Below are positions 24,527 through 33,349 of a DNA stretch of 60,616 nucleotides, one piece after another (position 1 is the first letter of the stretch; each line of letters starts with the position of its first letter). This stretch comes from Nocardiopsis coralli. Its GTDB lineage: Bacteria; Actinomycetota; Actinomycetes; Streptosporangiales; Streptosporangiaceae. The notes beneath the pieces are model-generated. The model worked only from the letters and a program-made list of their open reading frames with translations, was not told where the DNA came from and searched no databases. A program made the translations under genes and the position numbers. Location of the stretch: assembly GCF_014892575.1 (NCBI RefSeq), contig NZ_JADBGI010000034.1, positions 1 to 60,616 on the forward strand, written 5' to 3'.

Positions 24527-27499
24527 TCAGACGGGGACGGGGTGATCGAGGGCGTGGCGGGCGTGCGCGCGCACGTCGGCGTCAGGGTCGTCGACCACCG
24601 TGCGCAGCACCGCGGCGGCCTCGGGACGGCCCGACCACGGGGCCAGCGACAGCACCGCCGCCTTGCGCACGTCCTGGTGCACGTCGCCCGCGGCGCGTTC
24701 CAGCAGGGGCACCGCCTCCTCCGGGGAAGCGCCGACCAACCCTCGCGCCGCGCCCTTGCGCACCTGCCAGGCCGAGTCCGACAGCGCCTCCCCCGCCGCG
24801 CGCACGTCCTCGGGACCCTGGTCGTAGGAGGCGAACGCGGCCAGCGCCGCCGCCCGCACCAGGGGATCGGGGTCGACGCGCAGTGCACGGAGTGCTCGCA
24901 GCGCCTGAGGTGCCTGTGACACGTGCGTCGCTCGGGACGAGCGTGGCGCTGCGTGGCCAGTCGCACCTGGGTCTGCAGGTGTCGTACTCGCTGAGGCCGC
25001 GCCTGATGCGGCCGTGCCTGCCGGGTCGAAGCCCGTGGTGTCCGTGCCGGGAGCGCCCCGGTCTGCCGAGGCCTTCGGGGCGGTCCCCGCCGTGGCCGGC
25101 CCGGCAGAGCCCCCGTCCGCCGTGGTCAGGCCTACTGGGCCGGCGCCCACTCGAGGCGTGCCCGTCGTGGCCGTTCCCGCGGCGATGGTGCCCAGCCCTT
25201 CGGCCACCGCCACGCGCACCTCGCGCGAGCGGTCCCCGGCGGCCGGGGCCAGGTGGTCCGTGCGGTCCAGCGAGACCAGACCGCGCACCGCCTCGATCCG
25301 CACCCGCGGGTCCGCATCGTGCAACGCCTCGGTGAAGACCTCCGCCGGGCCCGCGCGCAGCGCCCGCAGCAGATCCAGGGTTCCGGCACGCACCACCGCG
25401 TCGGGTGATTCCACGTGCGCGCGCAACCCCCGCCCCAGCTCCGGATCCAGGACCTCCACGAGCTCGCGCAACGCCGCAACCGCGGCACGGCGCGGGCGCG
25501 GGTCGGCGTCGGTCAGCACCTCTGCCAGCGCCTCGCCCGTGCCCGGCGGAACCGACTCGGTCAGCACCGACACCGCCGTCGTGCGCACCGTCGGGTCCGG
25601 ATCGTGCAGGTAGGGCCCCAGCTCGGCGACGGACGGCAGGTCCTCCGCCTGTGCCAACAGCTCCACCACCCGGGGCGGGGCCTCGCGCTCGGGCCGCTCG
25701 TCCGGTGCGGCCGGTGGGGGCGCGGGTTCTCGCGGGACGGGTGCCCTGGCCTCGTCCGGCTCCACCGGCACCGGACCGCCCGCGGGCAGCCGGGCCTCGA
25801 ACTCGGGCACCGGAACCAGGTACGGCGCCACCGGCCGCTTGACGAAGGCCATCTCCCCGTCGCCGTCCCGGTACAGGTTCAGGTGGTACAGCCACTGTTC
25901 GTCGTCGCGTTCGGGCAGGTCGGTGCGTTCGTGGTACAGCCCCCACCGGCTCTCGGTCCGGGTGAGCGAGGCCCGCGCGGCCATCTCGGCGCAGTCCCGG
26001 ATGAAGGAGACCTCCGCCGCCCGCATCAACTCGTGCGGGGTACCCGCGCCCATCGCGGCGAGGTCGTCCCGCATCCGTTCGAAGTGCTCCAACGCGATCC
26101 GCAACCGGGACCCGGTCTTGGGCGGGGCCACGTAGTCGTTGACGAACCGCCGCAGCTTGTACTCCACCTGCGGCTGCGGCGGGCCGTCCGGGTTGCGCAG
26201 CGGTCGGTAGATGAGCTCGTGCGCCGCCCGCACCTGTTCCTCCGGCAGTGCCTCCGGGGCCGGGACGTGCGGTGCCGACCCCGCCGCGTGCGCCCCCGCC
26301 AGGTCACCGAAGACGAACGCGCCGAGCATGTAGTTGTGCGGCACACACGCCAGGTCCCCGGCCGCGTACAGGCCCGGAACGCTCGTGGCGCCGTTGTCGT
26401 CCACCCACACCCCCGACGCCGAGTGCCCACCGCACAGCCCGATCTCCGACACGTGCATCTCGACGTCGTGCGTGCGGTAGTCGTGCCCGCGCCCGGCGTG
26501 GAAGGTCCCGCGCGTGGGCCGTTCCGTGGTGTGCAGGATCCCCTCCAGCGCACCGATGGTCTCCTCCGGCAGGTGGCTCACCTTGAGGTAGACCGGTCCG
26601 CGCTCCGAGGCGGTCTCGCGCGCCACCTCCGCGATCATCTGGCCCGACCAGTAGTCGGAGTCCACGAACCGCTCGCCCCGGCCGTTGACCTGGTACCCGC
26701 CGAAGGGGTTGGCGACGTAGGCGCAGGCCGGGCCGTTGTAGTCCTTGATGAGCGGGTTGATCTGGAAACATTCGATCCCGCTGAGCTCGGCCCCGGCGTG
26801 GTAGGCCATCGCGTACCCGTCGCCGGCGTTGGTGGGGTTCTCGTAGGTCCCGTACAGGTACCCGCTGGCCGGCAGCCCCAGACGCCCGCACGCGCCGGTG
26901 GCCAGCACGACCGCCTTGGCGCCCACGGTCACGAAGTCCCCGGAACGGGTGTCGAACGCGGCCGCACCCACGGCCCGGCCGCCCTCGGTCAGCACCCGCA
27001 CCGGCATGAAACGGTTCTCGATGCGCACACGCTCGCGCACCTCACGTCGGCGCAGCTGCCGGTACAGGACCTTCTTGACGTCCTTGCCCTCGGGCATCGG
27101 GAGCACGTAACTCCCGGAACGGTGCACACGCCGCACGTCGTACTCGCCGTACTCGTCCTTCTCGAACTTGACGCCGTACCGTTCGAGCCGCTGCACCATC
27201 GCGAACCCGCGGGTGGCGGTCTGGTGCACGGTGCGCTGGTCGACCACCCCGTCGTTGGCGCGGGTGATCTCGGCGACGTAGTCCTCCGGGTCGGCCTTGC
27301 CGGGGACGACGGCGTTGTTGACCCCGTCCATGCCCATGGCCAGGGCCCCGGAGTGGCGGACGTGCGCTTTCTCCAGCAGCAGCACGGAGGCGCCCTTCTC
27401 CGCCGCGGTCAGGGCGGCCATGGTTCCGGCGGTCCCGCCGCCGACGACGAGGACGTCGCAGTCCAGGCGGTGGGCGTCGGACGGGTCGGGGGCGATCAT
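24527..27499 (-). CDS. Fumarate reductase/AprA-type flavoprotein fused to HEAT repeats
   Basis: 990 residues. The first 570 or so are a flavoprotein of the succinate dehydrogenase/fumarate reductase/APS reductase superfamily: VLVVGGGTAGTMAALTAAEKGASVLLLEK, HSGALAMGMDGVNNAV, VLATGACGRLGLP, and CGGHSASGVWVDDNGATSV with GLYAAGDLA. From about residue 640 the protein changes to HEAT-like repeats (for example DPDPTVRTTAVSVL, DPRPRRAAVAALREL, DPRVRIEAVRGLVSL). These are broken by a Gly/Ala/Thr-rich linker of about 90 residues. AAGGAGG precedes the ATG. The ferredoxin gene 30 bases upstream is the likely electron partner. Substrate unknown; an APS-reductase-like two-subunit enzyme is the closest model. 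Confidence 0.85.
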   Translation of the reverse strand: MIAPDPSDAHRLDCDVLVVGGGTAGTMAALTAAEKGASVLLLEKAHVRHSGALAMGMDGVNNAVVPGKADPEDYVAEITRANDGVVDQRTVHQTATRGFAMVQRLERYGVKFEKDEYGEYDVRRVHRSGSYVLPMPEGKDVKKVLYRQLRRREVRERVRIENRFMPVRVLTEGGRAVGAAAFDTRSGDFVTVGAKAVVLATGACGRLGLPASGYLYGTYENPTNAGDGYAMAYHAGAELSGIECFQINPLIKDYNGPACAYVANPFGGYQVNGRGERFVDSDYWSGQMIAEVARETASERGPVYLKVSHLPEETIGALEGILHTTERPTRGTFHAGRGHDYRTHDVEMHVSEIGLCGGHSASGVWVDDNGATSVPGLYAAGDLACVPHNYMLGAFVFGDLAGAHAAGSAPHVPAPEALPEEQVRAAHELIYRPLRNPDGPPQPQVEYKLRRFVNDYVAPPKTGSRLRIALEHFERMRDDLAAMGAGTPHELMRAAEVSFIRDCAEMAARASLTRTESRWGLYHERTDLPERDDEQWLYHLNLYRDGDGEMAFVKRPVAPYLVPVPEFEARLPAGGPVPVEPDEARAPVPREPAPPPAAPDERPEREAPPRVVELLAQAEDLPSVAELGPYLHDPDPTVRTTAVSVLTESVPPGTGEALAEVLTDADPRPRRAAVAALRELVEVLDPELGRGLRAHVESPDAVVRAGTLDLLRALRAGPAEVFTEALHDADPRVRIEAVRGLVSLDRTDHLAPAAGDRSREVRVAVAEGLGTIAAGTATTGTPRVGAGPVGLTTADGGSAGPATAGTAPKASADRGAPGTDTTGFDPAGTAASGAASASTTPADPGATGHAAPRSSRATHVSQAPQALRALRALRVDPDPLVRAAALAAFASYDQGPEDVRAAGEALSDSAWQVRKGAARGLVGASPEEAVPLLERAAGDVHQDVRKAAVLSLAPWSGRPEAAAVLRTVVDDPDADVRAHARHALDHPVPV

Positions 27500-27529
27500 G
27501 GACCCTCCTTCGGTCGTGGGGCTGCCCGG

Positions 27530-27757
27530 TCAGCGCAGCAGGTACGGCATGTTCACGGTCACGGCGCCGGTGGGGCAGCGGGCCGCGCACGGGCCGCAGT
27601 ACCAGCACTCGTCGACGTGCATGTAGGCCTTGTTGGTCTCGGGGTGGATCGACAGGGAGTCCAGGGGGCACATCTCGACGCACAGGGTGCAGCCGTCGAT
27701 GCACAGGGACTCGTCGATGGTCACGGGGACGTCGGCGCGCTGGTGGACCGAGGCCAT
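27530..27757 (-). CDS. 2[4Fe-4S] ferredoxin, electron partner of the flavoprotein
   Basis: 75 residues with two cysteine clusters: CIDGCTLCVEMCP and CWYCGPCAARCP. Both are complete CxxxCxxCxxxCP/CxxCxxCxxxCP types, so two [4Fe-4S] clusters are expected. The layout resembles the beta subunit of APS reductase-like enzymes. GGAGGTGA lies 6 bases before the ATG. It sits 6 bases after the GntR regulator and 30 before the flavoprotein, so the three form one operon. Confidence 0.9.
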   Translation of the reverse strand: MASVHQRADVPVTIDESLCIDGCTLCVEMCPLDSLSIHPETNKAYMHVDECWYCGPCAARCPTGAVTVNMPYLLR

Positions 27758-27763
27758 GGGGGT

Positions 27764-28561
27764 TCACCTCCGGGTGTCGGTGGGGTGGTGGATCGGGGGG
27801 ACGGGGCCGTCGAGGCGGCCGCTCATGGTGATGCGGTCGCCGCGCAACCGGATGTACTCCAGGTCCACGGGGCGGCCGCCGTCGAGCCGGGTGAGGCGTT
27901 CCATCAGCAGGAGCGCCGCACCGGGCGGGGTGTGCAGGACCGACGCCGAGTGCGGGTCGGCGTTGACCGCTTCCAGGGACACCTCGGCCGGACCGAGGCG
28001 GTGCCCGCAGACCCCGGCGATGAGGGCGAAGACGTCGTTGTGCTCCAGGTCCTGTTCGAGCAGGGGCAGGCCGACGTCGGGCGCCAGGTAGGTGAGGTCG
28101 AGGGAGACCGGACGGCCGCCGAGGAGGCGCAGGCGTTCGATGTGGACCACGGGCGCGCCCTCGGTGAGCCCCAGGCGCCGGGCCACACCCGGGGGAGCGG
28201 CGGTCTCCTGGGCCAGGCGGACCGCGTTGTGCACCGGGCCGTGCGTGTGGAGGGTCTCGTTCAGGCCGCTCAGGCGGTCGAGGCCGTGATCGTACTTGCG
28301 GCCGCTGACCAGGGTTCCCAGGCGCGGGACACGTTCGACCAGCCCCTCGTCGCGAAGGAGCGCCAGCGCCTCCCGCACGGTGTTGCGGGAGGCGGCGAAC
28401 TCCGACCCCAGGGCAGGCTCCCCAGGTAGCGCGCCGGTGGTGAAGCGCCCGTCGTGGATCTGTCGGCGCAGCACGTCGGCGACGGCGCGTGCCCGGTCGG
28501 CGCGGCGCCGACCGGGCACGCGGTGGTGTTGCCCGGGGGCCTCGGGTGTTGGGGCGCCCAT
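27764..28561 (-). CDS. GntR-family regulator with UTRA effector domain
   Basis: 265 residues. The ATG at 28561 has GGAAGGA four bases upstream. A winged helix-turn-helix lies at about residues 25-88 (RAVADVLRRQIHDGRF, SEFAASRNTVREALALLRDEGLVER, GTLVSGRKY). A UTRA (HutC-type) ligand-binding domain follows (PVVHIERLRLLGGRPVSLDLTYL, LLLMERLTRLDGGRPVDLEYIRLRGDRI). It is the first gene of the ferredoxin-flavoprotein operon, so it probably autoregulates the operon in response to its substrate. Confidence 0.9.
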   Translation of the reverse strand: MGAPTPEAPGQHHRVPGRRRADRARAVADVLRRQIHDGRFTTGALPGEPALGSEFAASRNTVREALALLRDEGLVERVPRLGTLVSGRKYDHGLDRLSGLNETLHTHGPVHNAVRLAQETAAPPGVARRLGLTEGAPVVHIERLRLLGGRPVSLDLTYLAPDVGLPLLEQDLEHNDVFALIAGVCGHRLGPAEVSLEAVNADPHSASVLHTPPGAALLLMERLTRLDGGRPVDLEYIRLRGDRITMSGRLDGPVPPIHHPTDTRR

Positions 28562-28631
28562 CGTTTCCTTCCCACGATCTTTTCGGTCCCGTCGGCCTGT
28601 GCGGTCTCTCCGGTGACCTGCGGCGACGCTA

Positions 28632-28671
28632 AACCTACTTCGGAGGTGGGAATAATGGAATAACGGTGGGA
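28632..28671 (-). promoter_or_regulatory. Promoter and direct-repeat operator of the GntR operon
   Basis: On the minus strand TAGGTT (28637-28632) is a good -10 hexamer. Just upstream lie two tandem 8-mers, GGAATAAT (28649-28656) and GGAATAAC (28657-28664), flanked by two copies of GGTGGGA (28646-28652 and 28665-28671). The AT-rich block is striking in this GC-rich region and sits over the expected -35, where a repressor would block transcription. Confidence 0.5.
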
Positions 28672-28815
28672 TCACGCCACCCGGGTCGTGCTTCGCGTCC
28701 GCGGTGAGCAGGCCCGACCCCCGTGCGCACCGGCAAAACGCCACGGGGGAGAACTTGGTCGGAACCGGAGGGTCACCGGGGGCGGTCGCGTGTTACCGAT
28801 GGAGGGGACCGAGCC

Positions 28816-28859
28816 GCGCGGCCCGCCTGTGTCACCCCTCGGGGGCGGGAGGGCCGCGC
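28816..28859 (-). terminator. Hairpin after the PLP enzyme gene
   Basis: GCGCGGCC (28816-28823) pairs with GGCCGCGC (28852-28859), with a further CGCC/GGCG pairing inside. It lies 7 bases beyond the stop codon at 28866. The rest of 28672-28815 shows nothing. Confidence 0.6.
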
Positions 28860-28865
28860 GCCTCC

Positions 28866-30317
28866 TCAACCCCCGGCGCCGGTGTGCGGCGAGTTCAGGG
28901 CCGCCAGGAACCGCACGAGCAGGGCCTCACGGGTCGGCGGGTCCAGTGCGTCCAGGACCGCGTTGACCGCCGCCATGCCCGAACCGCCCGAGCCACCCTC
29001 GCCGCCCGCTCCGCCCACACCGAGCGAGGACAGCAGCCCGGCGAAGCCGGCATCGTCCAGCTCGGCCAGGTCCAGCCCCCGCACCAGCTCCACCAGCTCG
29101 GTGACGCCGTCCGGGCGCACGCCGCGCACCTCCTCCACCGACGCCGACAACGCCTCCAACAGGTCCTCGACCCCGTGCGCCGACACCCCCGTCAGGGTCA
29201 GGTGCAGGTTCGCGGGGATCCCGGCGTAGGACAACTGCGGCTGCAGGAACCACCCGCGCGCCGCCATGGCCTCCGACAGCGCGAACACGTCCACGCCCTC
29301 GCCCGCCAGCGCGACCAGCGGCGCGTCCGGGCCGCCACCCAGCACCCGCAGCTCCGGCAGGTCCGCGATCCCGGCGATCAGCCGCCGCGTCGCCGTCATC
29401 GCCTCCCGCGCCAGCTCCCGGTACCCCGACGCACCCAGCGCCTGGAGTGTGGCCCACGCCCCCGCCAACGGTCCCGCGCCCTTGCTGCTCTGCACCGTGG
29501 AGTTGACGACCGTGTACCCGGGCCAGTCGGCGCTCGCGAAGTAGGCGGCCCGGCGCAGTTCCTGGCGCGCGAAGAGCACCACCGAGGCCCCCTTCGGCGC
29601 GTACCCGTACTTGTGCAGGTCACAGGAGAGCGAGGTGACCCCGGGCACCGACAGGTCGAAGGGCGCAACGCGCCCCGGTTCCAGCCACGGCAGCACCCAT
29701 CCACCCACACAAGCGTCCACGTGGCACGCGACCCCGTGCTCGGCGGCCAGCGCGGCGATCCCGGCGACCGGGTCGAGCACCCCGTGCGGGTAGGAGGGCG
29801 CCGAGGCCACCACCAGCAGGGTGCGCGGCCCCAGCGCCGCCGCCACCGCCTCCGTGCGCGCCCGCAAGGTGTTCGGGTCCACGGGCACACCCACCGTGCG
29901 CAGGCCCAGGTAGTGGGCGGCCTTGTGGAACGCCGGGTGTGCGGTGACCGGCACCACGACCTCGTCCTGTGCGGCCGAGTCCCGGGTGTCGCGGGCGGCC
30001 TTGAGCGCGAGCACGATCGACTCCGTGCCGCCGCTGGTGAAGATGCCCGGGGTCGCCGCGTCCCCGCCGAGCACCTCGGCGACGGCGGACACCACCTGCC
30101 GCTCCAGCTCGACCGTGCTCGGGAAGACCGTCGGGTCCAGCCCGTTGACCTCCAGCATCTCCAGGTACGCGCGGTGGGCGACCTCGCGCACGTGCGGGCG
30201 GCCCGGGTCGTAGACGTAGGCGGCGACGCGGCCACCGCGCACCGGCAGGTCGCCCTCGCGCAGCCGGCCGAGTTCGCCGAGCAGGTCCTCACCGGACCGT
30301 CCGTGTTCAGGCAGCAT
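28866..30317 (-). CDS. PLP-dependent lyase/decarboxylase, sphingosine-1-phosphate-lyase type
   Basis: 483 residues, fold type I. Key blocks: FPSTVELERQVVSAV, GIFTSGGTESIVLALKAARD (cofactor phosphate loop), HVDACVGGWVLPW (Asp contacting the pyridine ring) and SLSCDLHKYGYAPKG, whose lysine would hold PLP. It fits the DPL1/glutamate-decarboxylase-like group. The C-terminus has a Gly-rich linker and about 35 residues of extra tail. It starts inside the end of the transporter gene (11-base overlap), so the two are coupled. The transported compound or its product may be the substrate, a phosphorylated amino alcohol or an amino acid; this is inference. Confidence 0.8.
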   Translation of the reverse strand: MLPEHGRSGEDLLGELGRLREGDLPVRGGRVAAYVYDPGRPHVREVAHRAYLEMLEVNGLDPTVFPSTVELERQVVSAVAEVLGGDAATPGIFTSGGTESIVLALKAARDTRDSAAQDEVVVPVTAHPAFHKAAHYLGLRTVGVPVDPNTLRARTEAVAAALGPRTLLVVASAPSYPHGVLDPVAGIAALAAEHGVACHVDACVGGWVLPWLEPGRVAPFDLSVPGVTSLSCDLHKYGYAPKGASVVLFARQELRRAAYFASADWPGYTVVNSTVQSSKGAGPLAGAWATLQALGASGYRELAREAMTATRRLIAGIADLPELRVLGGGPDAPLVALAGEGVDVFALSEAMAARGWFLQPQLSYAGIPANLHLTLTGVSAHGVEDLLEALSASVEEVRGVRPDGVTELVELVRGLDLAELDDAGFAGLLSSLGVGGAGGEGGSGGSGMAAVNAVLDALDPPTREALLVRFLAALNSPHTGAGG

Positions 30318-31656
30318 GGGTCTCCTCCTCGGGGGCGGCGGGCCGGGACTCGCGGAACCGGCGCCGGAAGGCCAACAGGGGCGGCAGGCTCACCAGGAAC
30401 AGCACCGCGGGAAGCACCGTGAAACCCGCGGTCAGCCCGGTGATCGCGGTGTCGGGCTGGACGACCTCCTGCGTCACGTCCGAGGCGCGGAAGGCCGTCA
30501 CCGTCAGGGCCACGGAGTACAGCCCGGGACCGAGCGCCATCGCCCCGGTCTCCACGGCCGTCCACACCCCGGTGAAGGTTCCGGCCTGCGCCTGGCCGCT
30601 GCGGGCGGCGTCCTCGCGCACGGTCTCGGGCAGCAACGTCAGCGGCAACAGCTGCAGAGCGGTGTAGAAGACGCCGACCAGTCCGGCCACGGCCAGCACC
30701 GGACCGACCGCCTCGGTGGCGATCGCCGGGTACAGCAGCACCGCGGTCACGATCATCGATGCCAGCGCCACGAGGTAACAGCGCACGGTGCCGAACCGCC
30801 GCGCCAGGGCGGCCCACACGGGTACCGCCACCAGGCTCGGCCCGACCAGGCACACGAACATCACCGAGGTCAGCGAGTAGTCGCCGAGACGGTAGGTGGC
30901 CACGTACGGGGCCCCGGCCAGCATCACCGCGACGGCCAGGGACTGCAGCGAGAAGGTCGCGCACAGGGCGAAGAAGGCCCGGTTCCCGCGGGCGGCCCGG
31001 AAGGCGGCGACCGGGCCGAGCGGGCGCGGGCCGGGACGGCTGGGGATCCACCGCGATGTGACCGTGGCCGTGGTCATGGCCAGCAACAGCACCAGCCCCA
31101 TCGCCAGCCCCATCGCCAGGTGGCCGGGACGGCCGCCGCCGGCCGCCTCCACCACCGCCGGGGCCAGGCCGCCGGCGGCGAGGATGCCCAGGGTCAGGCA
31201 CACGACCCGCCACGACATGGCCCGGGCCCGCTGGTCGCGCCGCGGCGAGATCTCCGCGGGCAGGGCCACGTAGGGGACCTGGAACAGGGAGAACGCGGTG
31301 GTGGCCAGCACGAACGCCGCGGCCACCCAGAGCGCGGAGCCGGTCGCGTCCATCGGCGGTGCGGAGAAGACCGCGGCGAACAGGAGGGGCAGGGTGAGCG
31401 CACCGGTGATCATGAGCCGGAACCGGCGCCCGGTGCGCACCGCCTCGCGGTCGCTGACCGCCCCGATGAGCGGGCTGGCGAGCATGTCCCACAGTTTCGG
31501 CAGGACGATGACGAACCCGGCCAGGCCCGCGGCCACGCCGAGCACGTCGGTGAGGTAGTAGAGGAGCAACAGGCCGGGGAGCGCGCTGAACACGCCGGTC
31601 CCGACCGAACCGACGCCGTAGCCGGCCAGTCTCCGGCGGGGCAGCGGGGCGGTCAC
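30307..31656 (-). CDS. Major facilitator transporter of the GPH (sugar:cation) type
   Basis: 449 residues with twelve expected membrane segments, GTG start. The N-terminal GYGVGSVGTGVFSALPGLLLLYYLTDVLG, LPKLWDMLASPLIGAVSD and SLFQVPYVALPAEIS match the glycoside-pentoside-hexuronide:cation symporter branch. That branch also carries non-sugar solutes in actinobacteria. It is the upstream partner of the PLP lyase gene (11-base overlap), so it may import that enzyme's substrate. No regulator is adjacent. Confidence 0.8.
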   Translation of the reverse strand: MTAPLPRRRLAGYGVGSVGTGVFSALPGLLLLYYLTDVLGVAAGLAGFVIVLPKLWDMLASPLIGAVSDREAVRTGRRFRLMITGALTLPLLFAAVFSAPPMDATGSALWVAAAFVLATTAFSLFQVPYVALPAEISPRRDQRARAMSWRVVCLTLGILAAGGLAPAVVEAAGGGRPGHLAMGLAMGLVLLLAMTTATVTSRWIPSRPGPRPLGPVAAFRAARGNRAFFALCATFSLQSLAVAVMLAGAPYVATYRLGDYSLTSVMFVCLVGPSLVAVPVWAALARRFGTVRCYLVALASMIVTAVLLYPAIATEAVGPVLAVAGLVGVFYTALQLLPLTLLPETVREDAARSGQAQAGTFTGVWTAVETGAMALGPGLYSVALTVTAFRASDVTQEVVQPDTAITGLTAGFTVLPAVLFLVSLPPLLAFRRRFRESRPAAPEEETHAA

Positions 31657-31797
31657 GGCCGGTTCCCGGGGACGGGGGCAGGGGGTGAGGGCGGTGCGGG
31701 CGCTGCCTTGACAGCGGTCCGCCCGTTGTACAGGGGGGTCATCGCAGGAACACTACAGCTGTCGTGCAGACCCCATCAACGGTCCGGACCGCCGGAC

Positions 31798-31828
31798 GGG
31801 CCCGCCCCGGTGGGTGTGGGGCGGGCCC
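31798..31828 (-). terminator. Strong hairpin after the aromatic-acid transporter gene
   Basis: GGGCCCGCCCC (31798-31808) pairs perfectly with GGGGCGGGCCC (31818-31828) over a 9-base loop. It ends four bases beyond the stop codon at 31832. Confidence 0.75.
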
Positions 31829-31831
31829 GGC

Positions 31832-33157
31832 TCAGGCCGCGTGCTCGGGCACCCGCGCGGGGGAGGGGCGCCGTACCGTGAGCAGGATCAGGCCGGCCAG
31901 GAGCGCGGCCGCCAGCACCGCCGACGCCGCGAAGACCATGTACACCGCGGCCACACCCAGCACGGTTCCGAGCAGGAGCCCGCCGACCTGGGGCGCCAGG
32001 ACCGCGCCGAACCGGCCCACCCCCAGCGACCAGCCCAGGGCCGTGCCCCGCACGTCGCGCGGGTAGGAGTTGTTGACCGCGCCGATGACCAGGCACTGCG
32101 CCCCGTGCGTGCCCACACCGGCCAGCACCAGCAGCAGGTAGACCAGCGCGGTGGGCGCCTGGCCGCTGATCATCGCGAGCAGCCCGACCCCGGCGGCCAG
32201 GGTCGCGCCGATCCCGCTCACCAGGGGACCGAAACGTGCCCCCGCGCCCGCGGTGACGACCGAACCGGCCACGGCGCCGAGGTTGAGGGCGATGGTGAAG
32301 GTCAGGGCCGAACCCAGGTCGTGCCCCTGCAGCTCCATGAGGCGTGGGAGCCAGGTGCCCAGCCCGTACCAGGTGAACAGGATCGCCAGGGTCGCGGCGG
32401 CGAAGAGCAACGAGGTCCACTTGTACGCGGGGCCGAAGATGCCGGCGCGGGTACCGCCACCTTGCGGGGCGCCGGTCGCGTCCGGGACGGCGGCGGACGT
32501 GCCCGGGGAGCCGGCGGAGCGCGGCTCCTCGTGCTCCCGGCCCCCGGTCGGCGTGGTCTCGGGCAGGAACTGCAGCGCCAGTGGGATCACCAGCAGCGAC
32601 CACAGCGTCAGGAAGAACATCCAGCGCCACCCGAACTCGGGGATGACGACCGTGCCCAGCAGGGCCGCGGCGGTCCCGCCGACCGGCACACCCGACATCA
32701 TGAGCGTGGCCATGGCCGGACGCCACCTCGCCGAGACCAGGTCACCGGTGAGCGCGTTCAGGCTCGGCAGCAGTCCGCCCAACCCGAGACCGGCCAGGAA
32801 CCGCAGCACCCCGAACACCACCGCGCTGTCGGCCAGGCCGCACAGGGCGTTGAGCACGGTGAAGGCGATCGTGCACGCGATGATCGTGCGTTTGCGCCCG
32901 AGCAGGTCCCCCAGGCGCCCACCGAAGAAGGCGCCGAGCATCATGCCGACGAAGGCCACCGAACCGACCGTTCCGGCGGTGGCGTCGGTCAGGCCCCAGC
33001 CGGTCTCCTCGATGAGCGAGGTCTGCACCGTGCCGTACACGATGAGGTCGTAACCGTCGGAGACGACCAGCAGCCAGCACAGGACCACGGCCGTGACCGC
33101 CGCCCCGGGGCTCATCGTTCTGCGCGGGGGCGCCGGGGGTCGAGGGATGGATGTCAT
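31832..33157 (-). CDS. Aromatic acid:H+ symporter (AAHS family, MFS)
   Basis: 441 residues, twelve membrane segments. The family's DGxD-type motif is in segment 1 (VSDGYDLIVYGT), followed by GAFFGGRLGDLLGRKRTI between segments 2 and 3, and GLGLGGLLPSLNAL. A charged loop of about 45 residues divides the two halves. AAHS proteins such as PcaK and GenK import hydroxylated benzoates. Beside a 3-hydroxybenzoate 6-hydroxylase and gentisate genes, 3-hydroxybenzoate or gentisate is the likely cargo. It has its own promoter region with the shared TTCTG-N5-CAGAA site. Confidence 0.9.
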   Translation of the reverse strand: MTSIPRPPAPPRRTMSPGAAVTAVVLCWLLVVSDGYDLIVYGTVQTSLIEETGWGLTDATAGTVGSVAFVGMMLGAFFGGRLGDLLGRKRTIIACTIAFTVLNALCGLADSAVVFGVLRFLAGLGLGGLLPSLNALTGDLVSARWRPAMATLMMSGVPVGGTAAALLGTVVIPEFGWRWMFFLTLWSLLVIPLALQFLPETTPTGGREHEEPRSAGSPGTSAAVPDATGAPQGGGTRAGIFGPAYKWTSLLFAAATLAILFTWYGLGTWLPRLMELQGHDLGSALTFTIALNLGAVAGSVVTAGAGARFGPLVSGIGATLAAGVGLLAMISGQAPTALVYLLLVLAGVGTHGAQCLVIGAVNNSYPRDVRGTALGWSLGVGRFGAVLAPQVGGLLLGTVLGVAAVYMVFAASAVLAAALLAGLILLTVRRPSPARVPEHAA

Positions 33158-33160
33158 GGG

Positions 33161-33257
33161 CTCACACGCCTTTCAGGGCGAAGAATCCGAGTCGGTGCGA
33201 TCGGCACAACGTAGGCGTGTGAGTCACGGCACAGGAAGACTTTTCTGTGCCGCAGAA
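33161..33257 (-). promoter_or_regulatory. Operator region of the aromatic transporter gene
   Basis: Three nested dyads. TTCTG-N5-CAGAA at 33243-33257 is shared with the other two promoters of the cluster. CGGCACAG-N10-CTGTGCCG at 33227-33252 overlaps it. CTCACACGCCT (33161-33171) and AGGCGTGTGAG (33213-33223) form an 11-bp inverted repeat with centres 52 bp apart, about five helical turns. The layout suggests IclR-type control and possibly looping. Confidence 0.6.
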
Positions 33258-33298
33258 GGCGCTTGTGACCAGGGCATTCATCTGCGTCTAACGGAAAA

Positions 33299-33332
33299 GC
33301 CCCCTCCGCACGCGATTCCGTGCGGAAGGGGC
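33299..33332 (-). terminator. Canonical terminator with T-run after the hydroxylase gene
   Basis: A 13-base stem with one mismatch (33299-33311 with 33320-33332). On the minus strand it is followed by TTTT at 33298-33295. It ends 18 bases beyond the stop codon at 33350. Confidence 0.8.
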
Positions 33333-33349
33333 CCGGGCTCCGGCGGCCG

